The notes beneath the pieces are model-generated. The model ran no database searches and was not told where the DNA came from. It saw only the letters and a list, made by a program, of their open reading frames with translations. From Gracilibacillus massiliensis (GTDB lineage Bacteria; Bacillota; Bacilli; Bacillales; Amphibacillaceae), in the NCBI RefSeq assembly GCF_001458115.1, contig NZ_CZRP01000013.1, positions 248,001 through 312,000 of the forward strand: 64,000 bases of DNA, written 5' to 3'. This document shows, in pieces, positions 8,724-18,063 of this stretch (the first letter of the stretch is position 1; each line of letters starts with the position of its first letter). Position numbers and translations under genes: made by a program.

Positions 8724-8910
8724 AGGAAAGTGCGACAAAACCTAGAGGTAATTATGAGATGTTGCATGTGCTTTGCAATCGCTCCGGCTTGTCCGCTTCC
8801 CTTTCCGCGGGTTTTTCTCCTCAGCTAACTTTTTAAGCAAAGTGCGCTTAAAAAGTGGATCTTCGGATAAAAACTTCCCGCAGGAGTGGAAGCGGACGCC
8901 TGCGCTTTTT
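8724..8910 (+). repeat. dispersed Bacillaceae repeat, copy 1
   Basis: The block starts AGGAAAGTGCGAC and ends near GGAGTGGAAGCGGACGCCTG. It carries an internal palindrome (CTAACTTTTTAAGC to AAAAAGTGGATC) and is GC-richer than the flanks. A diverged copy lies inverted at 9064-9306. The same motifs, as I recall, recur throughout genomes of related salt-tolerant Bacillaceae. Function unknown. The interval 8911-9063 shows nothing else. Confidence 0.7.
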
Positions 8911-9063
8911 AATGCTTTACAACTAAAGTAAGAATAAAAATGTTGGCTTTATTCAATATCGACTATGAATTAGTTCTTAGATTACTTATCATTATTAACA
9001 GAATGCGATCATATCTGTAACAATCCAAAATGCTAACACTTGTAATCTTTGTAGAACTTCATT

Positions 9064-9306
9064 CAGCGTAGGCGGCCACTTCCACTCCTGTGTGATCGTT
9101 TTCCATGAAGATCCACTTTTCCATGCGGTTTTTGCTTGGAAAAGTTAGCTGAATGGAAATCCCCACTGCATAGAAAACACTACGAAAGCTTGCTTGAGTA
9201 GATGTTGCACTTGTGCCCGTGGTAAAAGGGAAGTGGGCAAGCCGAAGCGATTACCACAAACATATACCCTTTCAAAATTACCACTAGAGTTATGTCGCAC
9301 TTTCCT
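9064..9306 (-). repeat. dispersed Bacillaceae repeat, copy 2 (inverted)
   Basis: Read on the minus strand it starts AGGAAAGTGCGACATAAC, includes TGGTAATCGCTTCGGCTTGC and the palindrome AGCTAACTTTTCC to GGAAAAGTGGATC, and ends with CAGGAGTGGAAGTGGCCGCC. It is longer than copy 1 by an inner insertion. Open frames of 66-74 codons here are by-products of the repeat, with no ribosome site or family match. Confidence 0.7.
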
Positions 9307-9319
9307 CCTAATATGTATA

Positions 9320-9365
9320 AATCCAAACGACAGCTGTTCGAAGTCGTTTGGATTAGATATTTTTG
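9320..9365. terminator. terminator between convergent gerPF and addA
   Basis: A perfect 12-bp stem (AATCCAAACGAC at 9320-9331 with 9343-9354) has an 11-base loop. AGATATTTTT follows on the plus strand, and an AT-rich tail follows on the minus strand. It lies just past the addA stop, so it most likely ends addBA and may also stop transcripts from gerP. Confidence 0.7.
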
Positions 9366-9379
9366 TCACTTATTCTATG

Positions 9380-12300
9380 CTATGCTTTCACTAATAACCC
9401 TTTGTCAAAGAAGTATAAATATTTTTCAACGACAGGTTGCTTCCAAATTTGCTCTAATGCTTTTGCATACAAATCGATTTGAATTTGATAACGATTTTTT
9501 AATTTTTCTTCCGTTTGTGATGAGATCTCTTCTTGAATCTGATCGGTTTTATAATCTAATAATATCCAACCTTCATCCGTCTGAATCACACAGTCAATCA
9601 CACCTTGCAGAAAGATACGTTCCTGTTCCTCTTCTTGCCAATTCGGATAAACTTCTCCAGCAGGCAATGTTAAACTAAACGGAATCTCTCTTTCCACATG
9701 TTCCGCTTCAACTACTTGCTTGCCAATTTCTGTTTCGAAAAAGGCAAGAATTGCTTCTGTATCGATTACTGCTGCTTCATCTGTTGTGATTATTTCCTGT
9801 GCTTCCAATTTTGAAATGAATTCTGTTAGTTTGATTTCATTCCATTCTTCAGCTAACGGAAGATGCTGCATGACAGTATGCATCGCAGTACCAATTTCCG
9901 CACGTGTTAATTTCTGTTCTGTTTGCATAAAGCGTGGCCGTTTTCTAATCGGTGCTCGAAATGGTTCAATAATCTGCTGGTCACTATAACTATCTTTGAC
10001 TTCATGCTGACGTTTCATTTCGGTAACCGTTTGTTTCGCCCGAAAATGAATCGAATCTTGGTATGGGTACTGAAATTCTAAATGTTGATCCACTTTTTCC
10101 TTCAAAGCGTCATCCTCTAATTGTAAACCTCGCCACTGGTGAATCGCTTGTTCCAATTCCTCGATTTGCTCGCGATTACTTTCATCAATCGTCTGATAAT
10201 CCCCTTGATGGACACGCTCCACTTTCCAAACCGAAACATCGTCTGTGATTGCTTCTGGAGCTGCTACATCCTGATCACGTAACACATCACCTTTTTGATG
10301 ACGAACCAAGCTGGCACCGACCCAATCTAAATAAGATAACGATTCTAAGCGATAATAGGAAGGTAATACCCAATCCTGATGAGCTGTAATATTGGCCCAT
10401 TTTTTCTTCTTTTTCTCTAAGGAACGAACCGTACCGACTAATACCACTTTTTCTTTTGCACGTGTTAGCGCCACGTACAGGACACGCATTTCCTCTGCTA
10501 ACATTTCGCGTTGCATTTCTTTTTTGATGCCGTGATAAATCAATGTAGGATACATAATTCGTTTGACTGGATCAATGTATTTAGTGGCAAAACCTAATTC
10601 CTTGTGCAATAAGTATTTCGCTTTTAAATCTTGCTGGTTAAATTGTTTGTCCATTGCTCCTACAATCACTAATGGGAACTCAAGTCCTTTACTTTTATGG
10701 ATCGTCATAATTCTTACGACATCTTCTTGTTCCCCTAATGCTTTTGCTGCACCTAAATCGTCACCTTTCTCTTCCATTCTTTCAATAAAACGCAGGAATC
10801 GGAATAAACCTCTAAAAGATGTAGATTCATAGCTTTTAGCCCGGTCATATAGTGCCCTTAAGTTTGCTTGCCGTTGACGCCCGCCAGGAATTCCACCAAC
10901 AAAATCGTAATAACCTGTTTCCTGGTATACTTCCCAGATCAACGTCGATAAGGCACCTTGTCTTGCTTCTCTTCGCCAACGTTTTAACTGATCGAAAAAG
11001 CGTTGTAAAGTTTCTTCGTTATTTGTTTTCAAATATTCTTTTAATGCTTCATAGTAGCTCGCACCTTTTTTGGCTAAACGAATTTGTGCCAATTTATCTT
11101 CATCTAACCCAACGATTGGTGATTTCAGTACGGATGCAAGCGGAATATCCTGCCTCGGATTATCGATTACTTTTAATAGACTAATCATTACCTGGATTTC
11201 AATCGCTGCTAAATAACCAGTCGAAAGCTCCGCATACACAGGTATCCCCTGTTTCTTAAATTCCTCCATAATCGTTGGTGCCCATGTCATCGAACGTAAT
11301 AAAATCACGATGTCTCTGTATTCCACTTTTCTCGGCTGACCCGTCTTCTTATCCATGATTTCCGTTTCTGCAATCCAGCTTCGAATTTTCGTGGCATAGG
11401 CTCTTGCTTCTAATTGTGCTTTTTCTAAATCTTCTTCTTGTTCGAACTCTTCTTCCGGCTGATCATGTTCTTGCGTTTCCTGATCAATAATCAGTAGTTC
11501 TGTATCAATATCTGGAAAAGGTACCTGCTCATAATCCTTATTGCCATAGATTAATTCTGCATCTTTATCATAATCAATATCTCCGACTTTTTGATCGAAT
11601 AATTGTCTAAAAATATAATTGGCAGCCGTTAATACTTGTTCACGGCTACGGAAATTTCGTGCTAAATCGATCCGGTAACCTGGATCCTCTTCTAAGGAAA
11701 AACGTTTATATTTCTCAATAAACAAGGAAGGTTCTGCATGACGGAAGCGATAAATACTTTGCTTAACGTCCCCTACCATAAACATATTTCCTTCACCTTG
11801 CTGATTCGACACTAGAGATAGAATGGTTTCCTGAACAATATTTGTATCCTGATACTCATCGACCATCACTTCGGTGAACTTATTCTGTAAGTCTAAAGCG
11901 ACCGATGATGCTGTTTGCGTTTCTTTGTTTTCCAATAAAATATCTAAAGCAAAATGCTCTAAATCGGCAAAATCAACTAAACCTTTATCTTTTTTCGCCT
12001 CTTGATACCCTGCTTTAAACTGCTTAATCATTTTCGTCAATTGGTTGATCGTTGGATGGAGTTCCTGCATATCTTCAAGATGATTAGCTAAACTTCTTGT
12101 AAACCAATCTTTGGCAATATTGCCCCAACGCTTTTTAACCTGATCTCTTAGTTCCTTCACTTGTTCTTTCTTTTCTTCTGAGCATTCTACCTTCTTACGG
12201 GATAAAGCTTTAAATTTCGCCCCTGCAAAAATAGTACGCGCTTCTTCCCAGGAGATTTGGATCGCACCTTTTGCTTGCTGGATCAATTCTTTATCAAGAT

Positions 12301-13063
12301 CGAGTGCTTCTGCGTAATGATACGGACCATCACTTTCCCGCGTAACATCTAATGCTTCTTCCGTTAATTTTTCCATAATATCTAACTGGTCTACTACTTC
12401 TTCTTTCAACAAGCGTAGCCATGGTATATCCTTTTCGTCTCTATCTCTATCAACTTGATAAATGCTCGCCATTTGTTCTAACCAATAATCCGGATTTGGA
12501 TGCTGGATCGAAAACTCATACATTTTTAAAATAAGCGATTCTACCTCTAAATCATTACGGTCATTGGAGAAACGATCGACAACAGAGAAAAATAATGCCT
12601 GTTCCTCTTCATCTTCTTCACCATACCATTCTTCAAAAAGCTGCTCCAATACATCTTGGCGAATCAAATCCGCTTCAATACCATCCGCGATTCGAAAGCT
12701 TGGATCAATATCAATTTGATACGCATACTTTCGCACTAAGTCCATGCAAAAGGCATGCAGCGTTGAAATGGAAGCATTTTGCAGTAATGATATTTGTTTT
12801 TTTAAATGAGTAGAGGTGGGATTATTTGCCAATGCTTCCTCTAGCGCCTCACCAACTCGATTACGCATTTCCTGTGCCGCTGCATTCGTGAATGTTACGA
12901 CTAGTAATGTGTCAATATCAATTGGATGCTCTTTATTGACTAGCTTCTGGATGATCCGTTCGACAAGTACCGCCGTTTTACCGGAACCTGCTGCAGCTGC
13001 GACTAATATATTTTTGCCAGACTGGTAAATTGCATCCTCTTGTTCTTTTGTCCATTGCGGCAT
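9380..13063 (-). CDS. addA: ATP-dependent helicase/nuclease subunit A
   Basis: AddA is the motor and 3'-strand nuclease of the AddAB recombination complex that resects double-strand breaks. At 1227 aa it is close to B. subtilis AddA (1232). Walker A is AAAAGSGKT at 22-30. The UvrD-type Walker B is VDEYQDTN near 400, and helicase motif VI appears as LYVALTRAKEK. The C-terminal RecB-type nuclease motif is LLDYKTDQ near 1180. The start overlaps the addB stop in TAATG, so the two are translationally coupled. A terminator follows at 9320-9365. Confidence 0.97.
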   Translation of the reverse strand: MPQWTKEQEDAIYQSGKNILVAAAAGSGKTAVLVERIIQKLVNKEHPIDIDTLLVVTFTNAAAQEMRNRVGEALEEALANNPTSTHLKKQISLLQNASISTLHAFCMDLVRKYAYQIDIDPSFRIADGIEADLIRQDVLEQLFEEWYGEEDEEEQALFFSVVDRFSNDRNDLEVESLILKMYEFSIQHPNPDYWLEQMASIYQVDRDRDEKDIPWLRLLKEEVVDQLDIMEKLTEEALDVTRESDGPYHYAEALDLDKELIQQAKGAIQISWEEARTIFAGAKFKALSRKKVECSEEKKEQVKELRDQVKKRWGNIAKDWFTRSLANHLEDMQELHPTINQLTKMIKQFKAGYQEAKKDKGLVDFADLEHFALDILLENKETQTASSVALDLQNKFTEVMVDEYQDTNIVQETILSLVSNQQGEGNMFMVGDVKQSIYRFRHAEPSLFIEKYKRFSLEEDPGYRIDLARNFRSREQVLTAANYIFRQLFDQKVGDIDYDKDAELIYGNKDYEQVPFPDIDTELLIIDQETQEHDQPEEEFEQEEDLEKAQLEARAYATKIRSWIAETEIMDKKTGQPRKVEYRDIVILLRSMTWAPTIMEEFKKQGIPVYAELSTGYLAAIEIQVMISLLKVIDNPRQDIPLASVLKSPIVGLDEDKLAQIRLAKKGASYYEALKEYLKTNNEETLQRFFDQLKRWRREARQGALSTLIWEVYQETGYYDFVGGIPGGRQRQANLRALYDRAKSYESTSFRGLFRFLRFIERMEEKGDDLGAAKALGEQEDVVRIMTIHKSKGLEFPLVIVGAMDKQFNQQDLKAKYLLHKELGFATKYIDPVKRIMYPTLIYHGIKKEMQREMLAEEMRVLYVALTRAKEKVVLVGTVRSLEKKKKKWANITAHQDWVLPSYYRLESLSYLDWVGASLVRHQKGDVLRDQDVAAPEAITDDVSVWKVERVHQGDYQTIDESNREQIEELEQAIHQWRGLQLEDDALKEKVDQHLEFQYPYQDSIHFRAKQTVTEMKRQHEVKDSYSDQQIIEPFRAPIRKRPRFMQTEQKLTRAEIGTAMHTVMQHLPLAEEWNEIKLTEFISKLEAQEIITTDEAAVIDTEAILAFFETEIGKQVVEAEHVEREIPFSLTLPAGEVYPNWQEEEQERIFLQGVIDCVIQTDEGWILLDYKTDQIQEEISSQTEEKLKNRYQIQIDLYAKALEQIWKQPVVEKYLYFFDKGLLVKA

Positions 13064-16000
13064 TATCCTTCACCCCGCTTGATTGCCTCAATTACTTCTT
13101 CATCTTTCATCTCTTGTAACTTACGATAATTGTTTTCTGCTAATGTCGGATCGAACTGACATACCGATCGATACGAACAAAAAGTACACGCTGTTTGCTG
13201 TTGCTGCTGGAATGGATTAAGATCGACTTTCCCTTCAGTAATCGCTAAACCTGCATTCTCCATCAATTGGTGGATATAGCCTTGTAATTCACCAAAGACC
13301 TCACGTTCAGCAACCGCTGAACCTTTATAGAACGAACCACTCTTACTAAAACCAGCCGGAATGATATTACTTCTACCCGACTCAAGTGACGTATCCATCA
13401 TCCGAACGACATCTTCTTCGTCCACTAGCAAGCCTTTCATTTTGAACTTTTTAAATATTTCCTGTTCAATTTTATCTTCTGTTAAAAAGTCACTCGCTGA
13501 CACCATCGGATTATGAACATGGAAATAGAGAACGCCTGCTGGTGAGGCCGGGTGCCCTAGCCAGTTTTCCGCATTGGATAAGACCACATCTAAATATGCC
13601 AACATTTGTAAAGCAAGTCCATAATAAACCTCTGTCAGATTTAAGCCTCTGGAGCTTGATTTATAATCAATGATTCGCAAAAATAATTGGTCATTGTCGA
13701 TTGCCTGATCAACCCGATCAATACGCCCGCGTAATAGGAGCGTATGGTCATTCGGTAATTCTACCTTTAATGGATCTAACTGATTTGGATAACCAAATCC
13801 AACTTCTAAGCCCACTGGTGAAAAATTGGTTTTCCTTGCTTGTTCACTTAAGACAAATGTCGCTCGTGCGATGACATGCTCTAGCTTTCTTTGAATATAT
13901 TGATAACGATTCGAACTATGCAAAATCTGATGTTGCAACACAGGAGCCAGTTCACCAACCGCTCGATTGGCATATTTCCTTGCTTCCTGGTCAAAGACAT
14001 CCGCAAACTGGCGACCATCACGCTGAATCCACTCGGTGATTTGCTTTAATGCTTCATGAAAAAGTTGTCCAATATCCGGTGCGTCCAATTTATAGGTTGG
14101 CCGTTCTTCCAATCCTAAGCTATATCTTGCAAAATGCTGATAGGAACAGCGATGATACATTTCTAACCTTGATACACTTGCATTAATTTCGTTTGGATAC
14201 AAGGCCTCTACCGTCTCATTCGCTAAATCTGTTGGTCTATTTTGATAAAATAAACTTTTTAACACATTTTGATGAACGTACTGGTTGTCCGATTTTTCAA
14301 TGTACCAATTCAAGACATGTTCCCAGATATCATCTATCGGATAGCCTCTCAACTTCCGGGCTAATTGTGCGGTTAAAGCTCCTCTTGTTTTATTTGGGGT
14401 CGTCACAAAACGTGCGGCCTCTTTCATTTCTTCTGGATCTTGCAAAAACAAGCGCTGTTCTTGCGTCGGGAATAGCTCTTCTAATCGTTTAATCAACGAA
14501 GAAGCGACCTTTTGTTTCCCTTCTTCATTACTGATTGGATAACTCACCCACAAGTAATCCGCCGGCAAGGTAAAAGCTAAATAAACGTAAAACCAATCAT
14601 CTAACAATTGACGCTTACTTCCTTCTGCTAATTGCAGTCCATGTGTTTGCAATAATGACCTTTCTTCCTCTGAAATCAGTCCATCTCCACCAGGCTTCAT
14701 TGGCCAAGTTCCTTCATTGACACCTAACAAAAAGGCACTCTTTATCCCATGCATTCTTGAACGGTCAATCGAACCTACGACAACATGGTCAATACTTGGC
14801 GGAACGTGTGAAAAGCGTAAAGAGTCAAAACCTGATTCCAGGACATTACGGAAATTGTTTAACTCCATTTCTTCTTCACCAGCTACCTCTGTTACTTCTT
14901 CAAATAGCTGGATTACGGCATCCCATACCTGGTCTTGTTCACGTCCCTTTTCCACTCGACCTTCCTGATCATAAGCGTCACGCATCTCTTCCAGATGTTG
15001 AGGCGCATCGATTGACTCTAACCACTCAAACAAAGCCACCGTTTTTTCTTTAATCGTTGGTAATTCTCTTAATTGCTGATCAATCGTTGCCAACGAGCTG
15101 CTTACTTGTTCTCGGTAAGCATTGATTCGCTTTTGCGTCGCTAATTCACGATCCGTCTGTGCAGATTGGTCAAAACCTTTAAAACGCTGAAAAATCCATG
15201 GTTTATCAGTTAACCATCTACTTCGCCCACGAACACCATACTCTAAAACATAATTCTCCAATTCATCAATTGCTTCCTGGTCTAACTTATCTTCACCTTC
15301 TCCCTGTGGAAGAAATCCTGCTTTCAGCAAACGGAATACCGCATCATAGCGCCAATTTCCTTCTACTACATCTAATAATGAACGAATCGTTTCAATCAAG
15401 GGATGGTTAAGCATGGTCCGTTTTTCATCAACAAAAATCGGAATCTGATAATCCTGAAATACTGTCGTAATTAAGTCGTGGTACACATCCGGTTCTCGAA
15501 TCAAAATCGCTAAGTCACGATACCGATAACCGTGATCCCGTACAAGTTTTACAATCTCCTGCGCCGTTCCTTCTACTTCTGCACGGGGATGAACCGCTTC
15601 GGCAATTTGAACAGGTGCGTTTTCTAGATAACTCTTTACAGGACGACTATCAAAATGTTGATCTAAATGAATAAAAGCTTGTTCCGAATCCTGATTAGGT
15701 TCTAAAGTCACTACTTCTGTTTGAATCATCGCTTGATCTGCTAATTGTTTTAACTGCTGATAGGTTTCTTTTGTCTGATAAAAAAGATCCAATGGGTCCA
15801 TCTCTTGCCCATCGAGATCATCCACCGTTAAGGTAACCGTCACCTGCTTTGCTTTTTTCAGCATTGCTTCAATTACTAATAATTCTTGTGGTGTAAAGTG
15901 ATGAAAGCCATCTATGTAGACGGTTGTATCTTTTAAATAATCAGTGGTCTCCAATTTTTCTGCTAATTGCTGTAATTGGTCCTCACTATCCATATAATGA

Positions 16001-16533
16001 CCAGCTAATGTTTCTGATAAATGTTGATAAATATACAATAAGTCATCTAATTTATTTTCTAAGGCTTTTTCGCCAATTGTTTTGTGTTTAAACTTGTCCA
16101 TCTCTTGTAACTGTAACGAGATCGACTCTGGTGTTACACAATAACGCTTGAATTCGGTAATCATATCTTCTAACTGTTCAATAAACCCTTGTTTTTCAAC
16201 AGCTTTTTGAAATACCTTCCACTCATCGGTTCGCTCTTCGACAATTTTACGGAGCATCATCTGCATACCAGTGGACGTAATAAATTTCTTTGTTGCCCCG
16301 CCCGTTAGCTGCATCACTCGCCATGCCATTCTGGAAAAACTATAGACTTGTCCACGGATCGATCCACTTACCTCAGGATCATTTAATAAAGCATATTCCT
16401 GCTGAAATGTCATTTGATCTGGGACTAAATATATAATGGGAGGACCCTGGGGGTTCTGCTTCAATTCCTGTCTCATTTCCTGTAAGCACTGTTCGCTTTT
16501 ATTAACAGTTGCACTTCCGATTAAAAATCGCAA
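13063..16533 (-). CDS. addB: ATP-dependent helicase/nuclease subunit B
   Basis: AddB pairs with AddA, supplies the second nuclease and recognises Chi. The protein is about 1157 aa and aligns along its length with AddB: YLVPDQMTFQQEYALL, FSFSRMAWRVMQ, YIDGFHHFTPQE. The C-terminal nuclease motif is IIDYKSSSRGL. The iron-sulphur Cys set is one Cys in MYHRCSYQ plus CTFCSYRSVCQ. The N-terminal Walker A, normally GxxGxGKT, reads GSATVNKS, so the glycine before Lys is lost. Start: a GTG at 16545 overlaps its own ribosome site, while tandem TTGs at 16536/16533 lie 6-9 bases after AGGTG. I use 16533, which is uncertain by a codon. Confidence 0.95.
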   Translation of the reverse strand: MRFLIGSATVNKSEQCLQEMRQELKQNPQGPPIIYLVPDQMTFQQEYALLNDPEVSGSIRGQVYSFSRMAWRVMQLTGGATKKFITSTGMQMMLRKIVEERTDEWKVFQKAVEKQGFIEQLEDMITEFKRYCVTPESISLQLQEMDKFKHKTIGEKALENKLDDLLYIYQHLSETLAGHYMDSEDQLQQLAEKLETTDYLKDTTVYIDGFHHFTPQELLVIEAMLKKAKQVTVTLTVDDLDGQEMDPLDLFYQTKETYQQLKQLADQAMIQTEVVTLEPNQDSEQAFIHLDQHFDSRPVKSYLENAPVQIAEAVHPRAEVEGTAQEIVKLVRDHGYRYRDLAILIREPDVYHDLITTVFQDYQIPIFVDEKRTMLNHPLIETIRSLLDVVEGNWRYDAVFRLLKAGFLPQGEGEDKLDQEAIDELENYVLEYGVRGRSRWLTDKPWIFQRFKGFDQSAQTDRELATQKRINAYREQVSSSLATIDQQLRELPTIKEKTVALFEWLESIDAPQHLEEMRDAYDQEGRVEKGREQDQVWDAVIQLFEEVTEVAGEEEMELNNFRNVLESGFDSLRFSHVPPSIDHVVVGSIDRSRMHGIKSAFLLGVNEGTWPMKPGGDGLISEEERSLLQTHGLQLAEGSKRQLLDDWFYVYLAFTLPADYLWVSYPISNEEGKQKVASSLIKRLEELFPTQEQRLFLQDPEEMKEAARFVTTPNKTRGALTAQLARKLRGYPIDDIWEHVLNWYIEKSDNQYVHQNVLKSLFYQNRPTDLANETVEALYPNEINASVSRLEMYHRCSYQHFARYSLGLEERPTYKLDAPDIGQLFHEALKQITEWIQRDGRQFADVFDQEARKYANRAVGELAPVLQHQILHSSNRYQYIQRKLEHVIARATFVLSEQARKTNFSPVGLEVGFGYPNQLDPLKVELPNDHTLLLRGRIDRVDQAIDNDQLFLRIIDYKSSSRGLNLTEVYYGLALQMLAYLDVVLSNAENWLGHPASPAGVLYFHVHNPMVSASDFLTEDKIEQEIFKKFKMKGLLVDEEDVVRMMDTSLESGRSNIIPAGFSKSGSFYKGSAVAEREVFGELQGYIHQLMENAGLAITEGKVDLNPFQQQQQTACTFCSYRSVCQFDPTLAENNYRKLQEMKDEEVIEAIKRGEG

Positions 16534-16577
16534 CAAAGAAAACACCTACTTTCTCTAGCTTCTACTCTATTTTAGCA

Positions 16578-16625
16578 TAAAGTGAGAGTTATCAGTAAGT
16601 TAGCGGACTGATAACTTACTTCGTA
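16578..16625 (+). repeat. partial copy of the AAAGTGA palindromic repeat
   Basis: It reads AAAGTGAGAGTTATCAG, then AAGTTAGCGG, and closes with CTGATAAC, an 8-bp stem (16588-16595 with 16608-16615). It shares AAAGTGA and AAGTTAGCG with the elements at 7756 and 28770. It lies just upstream of addB. Confidence 0.4.
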
Positions 16626-16710
16626 TTATCTATAGAATACAGTGAGCAAGATCCATTTTTCCAGAGTTAGAAGTGAAGGTGACTTTTATGTTTTCGTCTT
16701 AAATAATAAA

Positions 16711-16735
16711 GGATGAAATATTTTATATTCCATCC
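16711..16735 (-). terminator. possible terminator after the small coiled-coil gene
   Basis: An 11-bp imperfect stem (GGATGAAATAT with ATATTCCATCC) has a 3-base loop. On the minus strand it is followed by TTTATTATTT. Confidence 0.5.
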
Positions 16736-16765
16736 TACACCTAATTTGTTAATTTTTTTATAATA

Positions 16766-16918
16766 TCATGCTCTGCAAGCAACCTTTTTGGATACACTCT
16801 CTATTGTGTCTATAATAACTTGCTGCCCACCTTCAAGTCTTTGCAAACGATCATCCAATGGTCTTAACTTCTCATCTAACAATTTCATAAGCATTTTTGA
16901 TAACTCTTGGTTTTCCAT
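16766..16918 (-). CDS. small coiled-coil protein, possibly frameshifted
   Basis: A 50-codon frame starts at an ATG with a strong AAGGTGGTG site. The protein (KLLDEKLRPLDDRLQRLEGG, then VIIDTIESVSK) has heptad spacing typical of short coiled-coil proteins common in Bacillaceae. After SVSK the frame ends VACRA. One frame over, the same DNA reads KRLLAEHDIIKKLTN then stop, which suits the family better. A one-base change in the AAAAA run would join them. It is either a recent frameshift or a sequencing difference. Function unknown. Confidence 0.5.
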   Translation of the reverse strand: MENQELSKMLMKLLDEKLRPLDDRLQRLEGGQQVIIDTIESVSKKVACRA

Positions 16919-16937
16919 ATAGTCACCACCTTATTTT

Positions 16938-16988
16938 AAAGTGAGACTTCAAGTAGGGTATCACGGATGGTTACACTGTGATGAAGGG
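16938..16988 (+). repeat. short AAAGTGAGACTTCAAGTAGGG repeat copy
   Basis: It contains AAAGTGAGACTTCAAGTAGG followed by a short palindromic stretch (ATCACGGATGG/TTACACTGTGAT). Related sequences appear at 18031-18062 (GTCAGACTTTTAAGTAGTGG) and 33721-33895. It is part of the same dispersed repeat group. Confidence 0.4.
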
Positions 16989-17068
16989 AGATTTTATATC
17001 AGTAAATTCACTGACATACTTCTTTAAATAATAGCATTGACGATTTTAGAGAGGAGCGTCCTTAAGTA

Positions 17069-17539
17069 TTAAGTAGTATAGTTTACACCTACCTTTTCAT
17101 CCCAATTATGATGATGTTTACGTATATGCACGATTTGCCCAATATGGTATGCATTATGTAGATTTATATATGTTAGGTTTTCATAGAATTGTTCTATCGA
17201 TTCACTATTACTATGCTCTATCTCCGCTTCCCATTCTTTCATCGTTTGCAACAATTCGCTTACTAATCGATCCCAACTCAATTCCTGTTCATTATGAAAC
17301 GTAGTTCTATTATCCGTTATATTATGTTCATTATTTATTCCTTTAAATCGTTGTAATTCTATTCGATTGTAAAAATAGAGGTGATGTGCGATTTCAAAAA
17401 TAGAGTTGGTAGCACTTTGATCCTTAGCTTTTGCTTGTTGCCTATTTAAGCCCTCTAAAGCCGTTTGTAAAGATACAAACCAAGTATCGGTACGGTGGCA
17501 GGCTTGAAATTGTTTTAAAATAAGATCTTTAGTATTCAC
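17069..17539 (-). CDS. DinB superfamily protein
   Basis: This 156-aa four-helix DinB-type protein carries metal-ligand His residues near IAHHLYFYNR and NLHNAYHIGQIVHIRKHH. DinB/YfiT-type proteins are metal-binding enzymes, some being thiol-dependent transferases. The substrate here cannot be predicted. It starts at a GTG with AAAGGAG nine bases upstream and lies 22 bp behind the DUF4440-like gene on the same strand. It belongs to a run of five similarly oriented single-function genes. Confidence 0.8.
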   Translation of the reverse strand: MNTKDLILKQFQACHRTDTWFVSLQTALEGLNRQQAKAKDQSATNSIFEIAHHLYFYNRIELQRFKGINNEHNITDNRTTFHNEQELSWDRLVSELLQTMKEWEAEIEHSNSESIEQFYENLTYINLHNAYHIGQIVHIRKHHHNWDEKVGVNYTT

Positions 17540-17561
17540 TGTATTTCTCCTTTCACTGTGT

Positions 17562-17954
17562 CTACGAATTATTTATATTATGACGAAACTCTATTAACTG
17601 CAGTTCCGTTTTGGTGCCTTGATGAAAGTAAAGCTGCCATCTACCATTTATGTGTTTCCAAATGGAACTGCGGAGTGTATTTCGATTTCTTGTTTTATCA
17701 ACTAAATAATAAGTAGCTAATATTAATATTACATCATGAGCTAACAGGTTAATTTGATAATCATGCAGAGACATTTCTGTTAGTATAACGCCACTTTTCA
17801 GACAATCCTCTTTATTGCAAGTATTACCTGAACTGCCTATTTCAAAAAAATCATCGGAAAGTATTTCATCTAGTTTTCTAGTATCTTGGCGAACATCTAA
17901 ACGGATGTGACTGCGCTCTAGTTCTTTCAGCTGATTCTTTAAGTCGGAATACAA
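17562..17954 (-). CDS. NTF2-like (DUF4440/SnoaL-type) protein
   Basis: This 130-aa single-domain protein has the NTF2-like layout: a helix (LKNQLKELERSHIRLDVRQD), then LDEILSDDFFEIGSSG near 35-50, and a C-terminal strand IWKHINGRWQLYFHQGT. DUF4440 proteins are small cone-shaped folds with varied roles. The open frame reaches an ATG at 18026, but the TTG at 17954 follows a strong GGAGGGGG site by six bases and gives the family's normal N-terminus. Function unknown. Confidence 0.75.
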   Translation of the reverse strand: MYSDLKNQLKELERSHIRLDVRQDTRKLDEILSDDFFEIGSSGNTCNKEDCLKSGVILTEMSLHDYQINLLAHDVILILATYYLVDKTRNRNTLRSSIWKHINGRWQLYFHQGTKTELQLIEFRHNINNS

Positions 17955-18063
17955 TAATGCCCCCTCCAATCTAAACAATATTTTGAATGTGAACCTGTTC
18001 CCATTACTCAACCTTATTAATGCCATCTGCTTTTATAAAGTCAGACTTTTAAGTAGTGGGATT

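Noticed and set aside
9145-9394. Two overlapping open frames of 66-74 codons on opposite strands
   Set aside because: They lie inside the repeat copy at 9064-9306, have no ribosome sites, and their proteins show no domain.
10852-11184. 110-codon plus-strand frame opposite addA
   Set aside because: It is antisense to a strongly conserved helicase region. Several similar frames oppose addA and addB and are all by-products.
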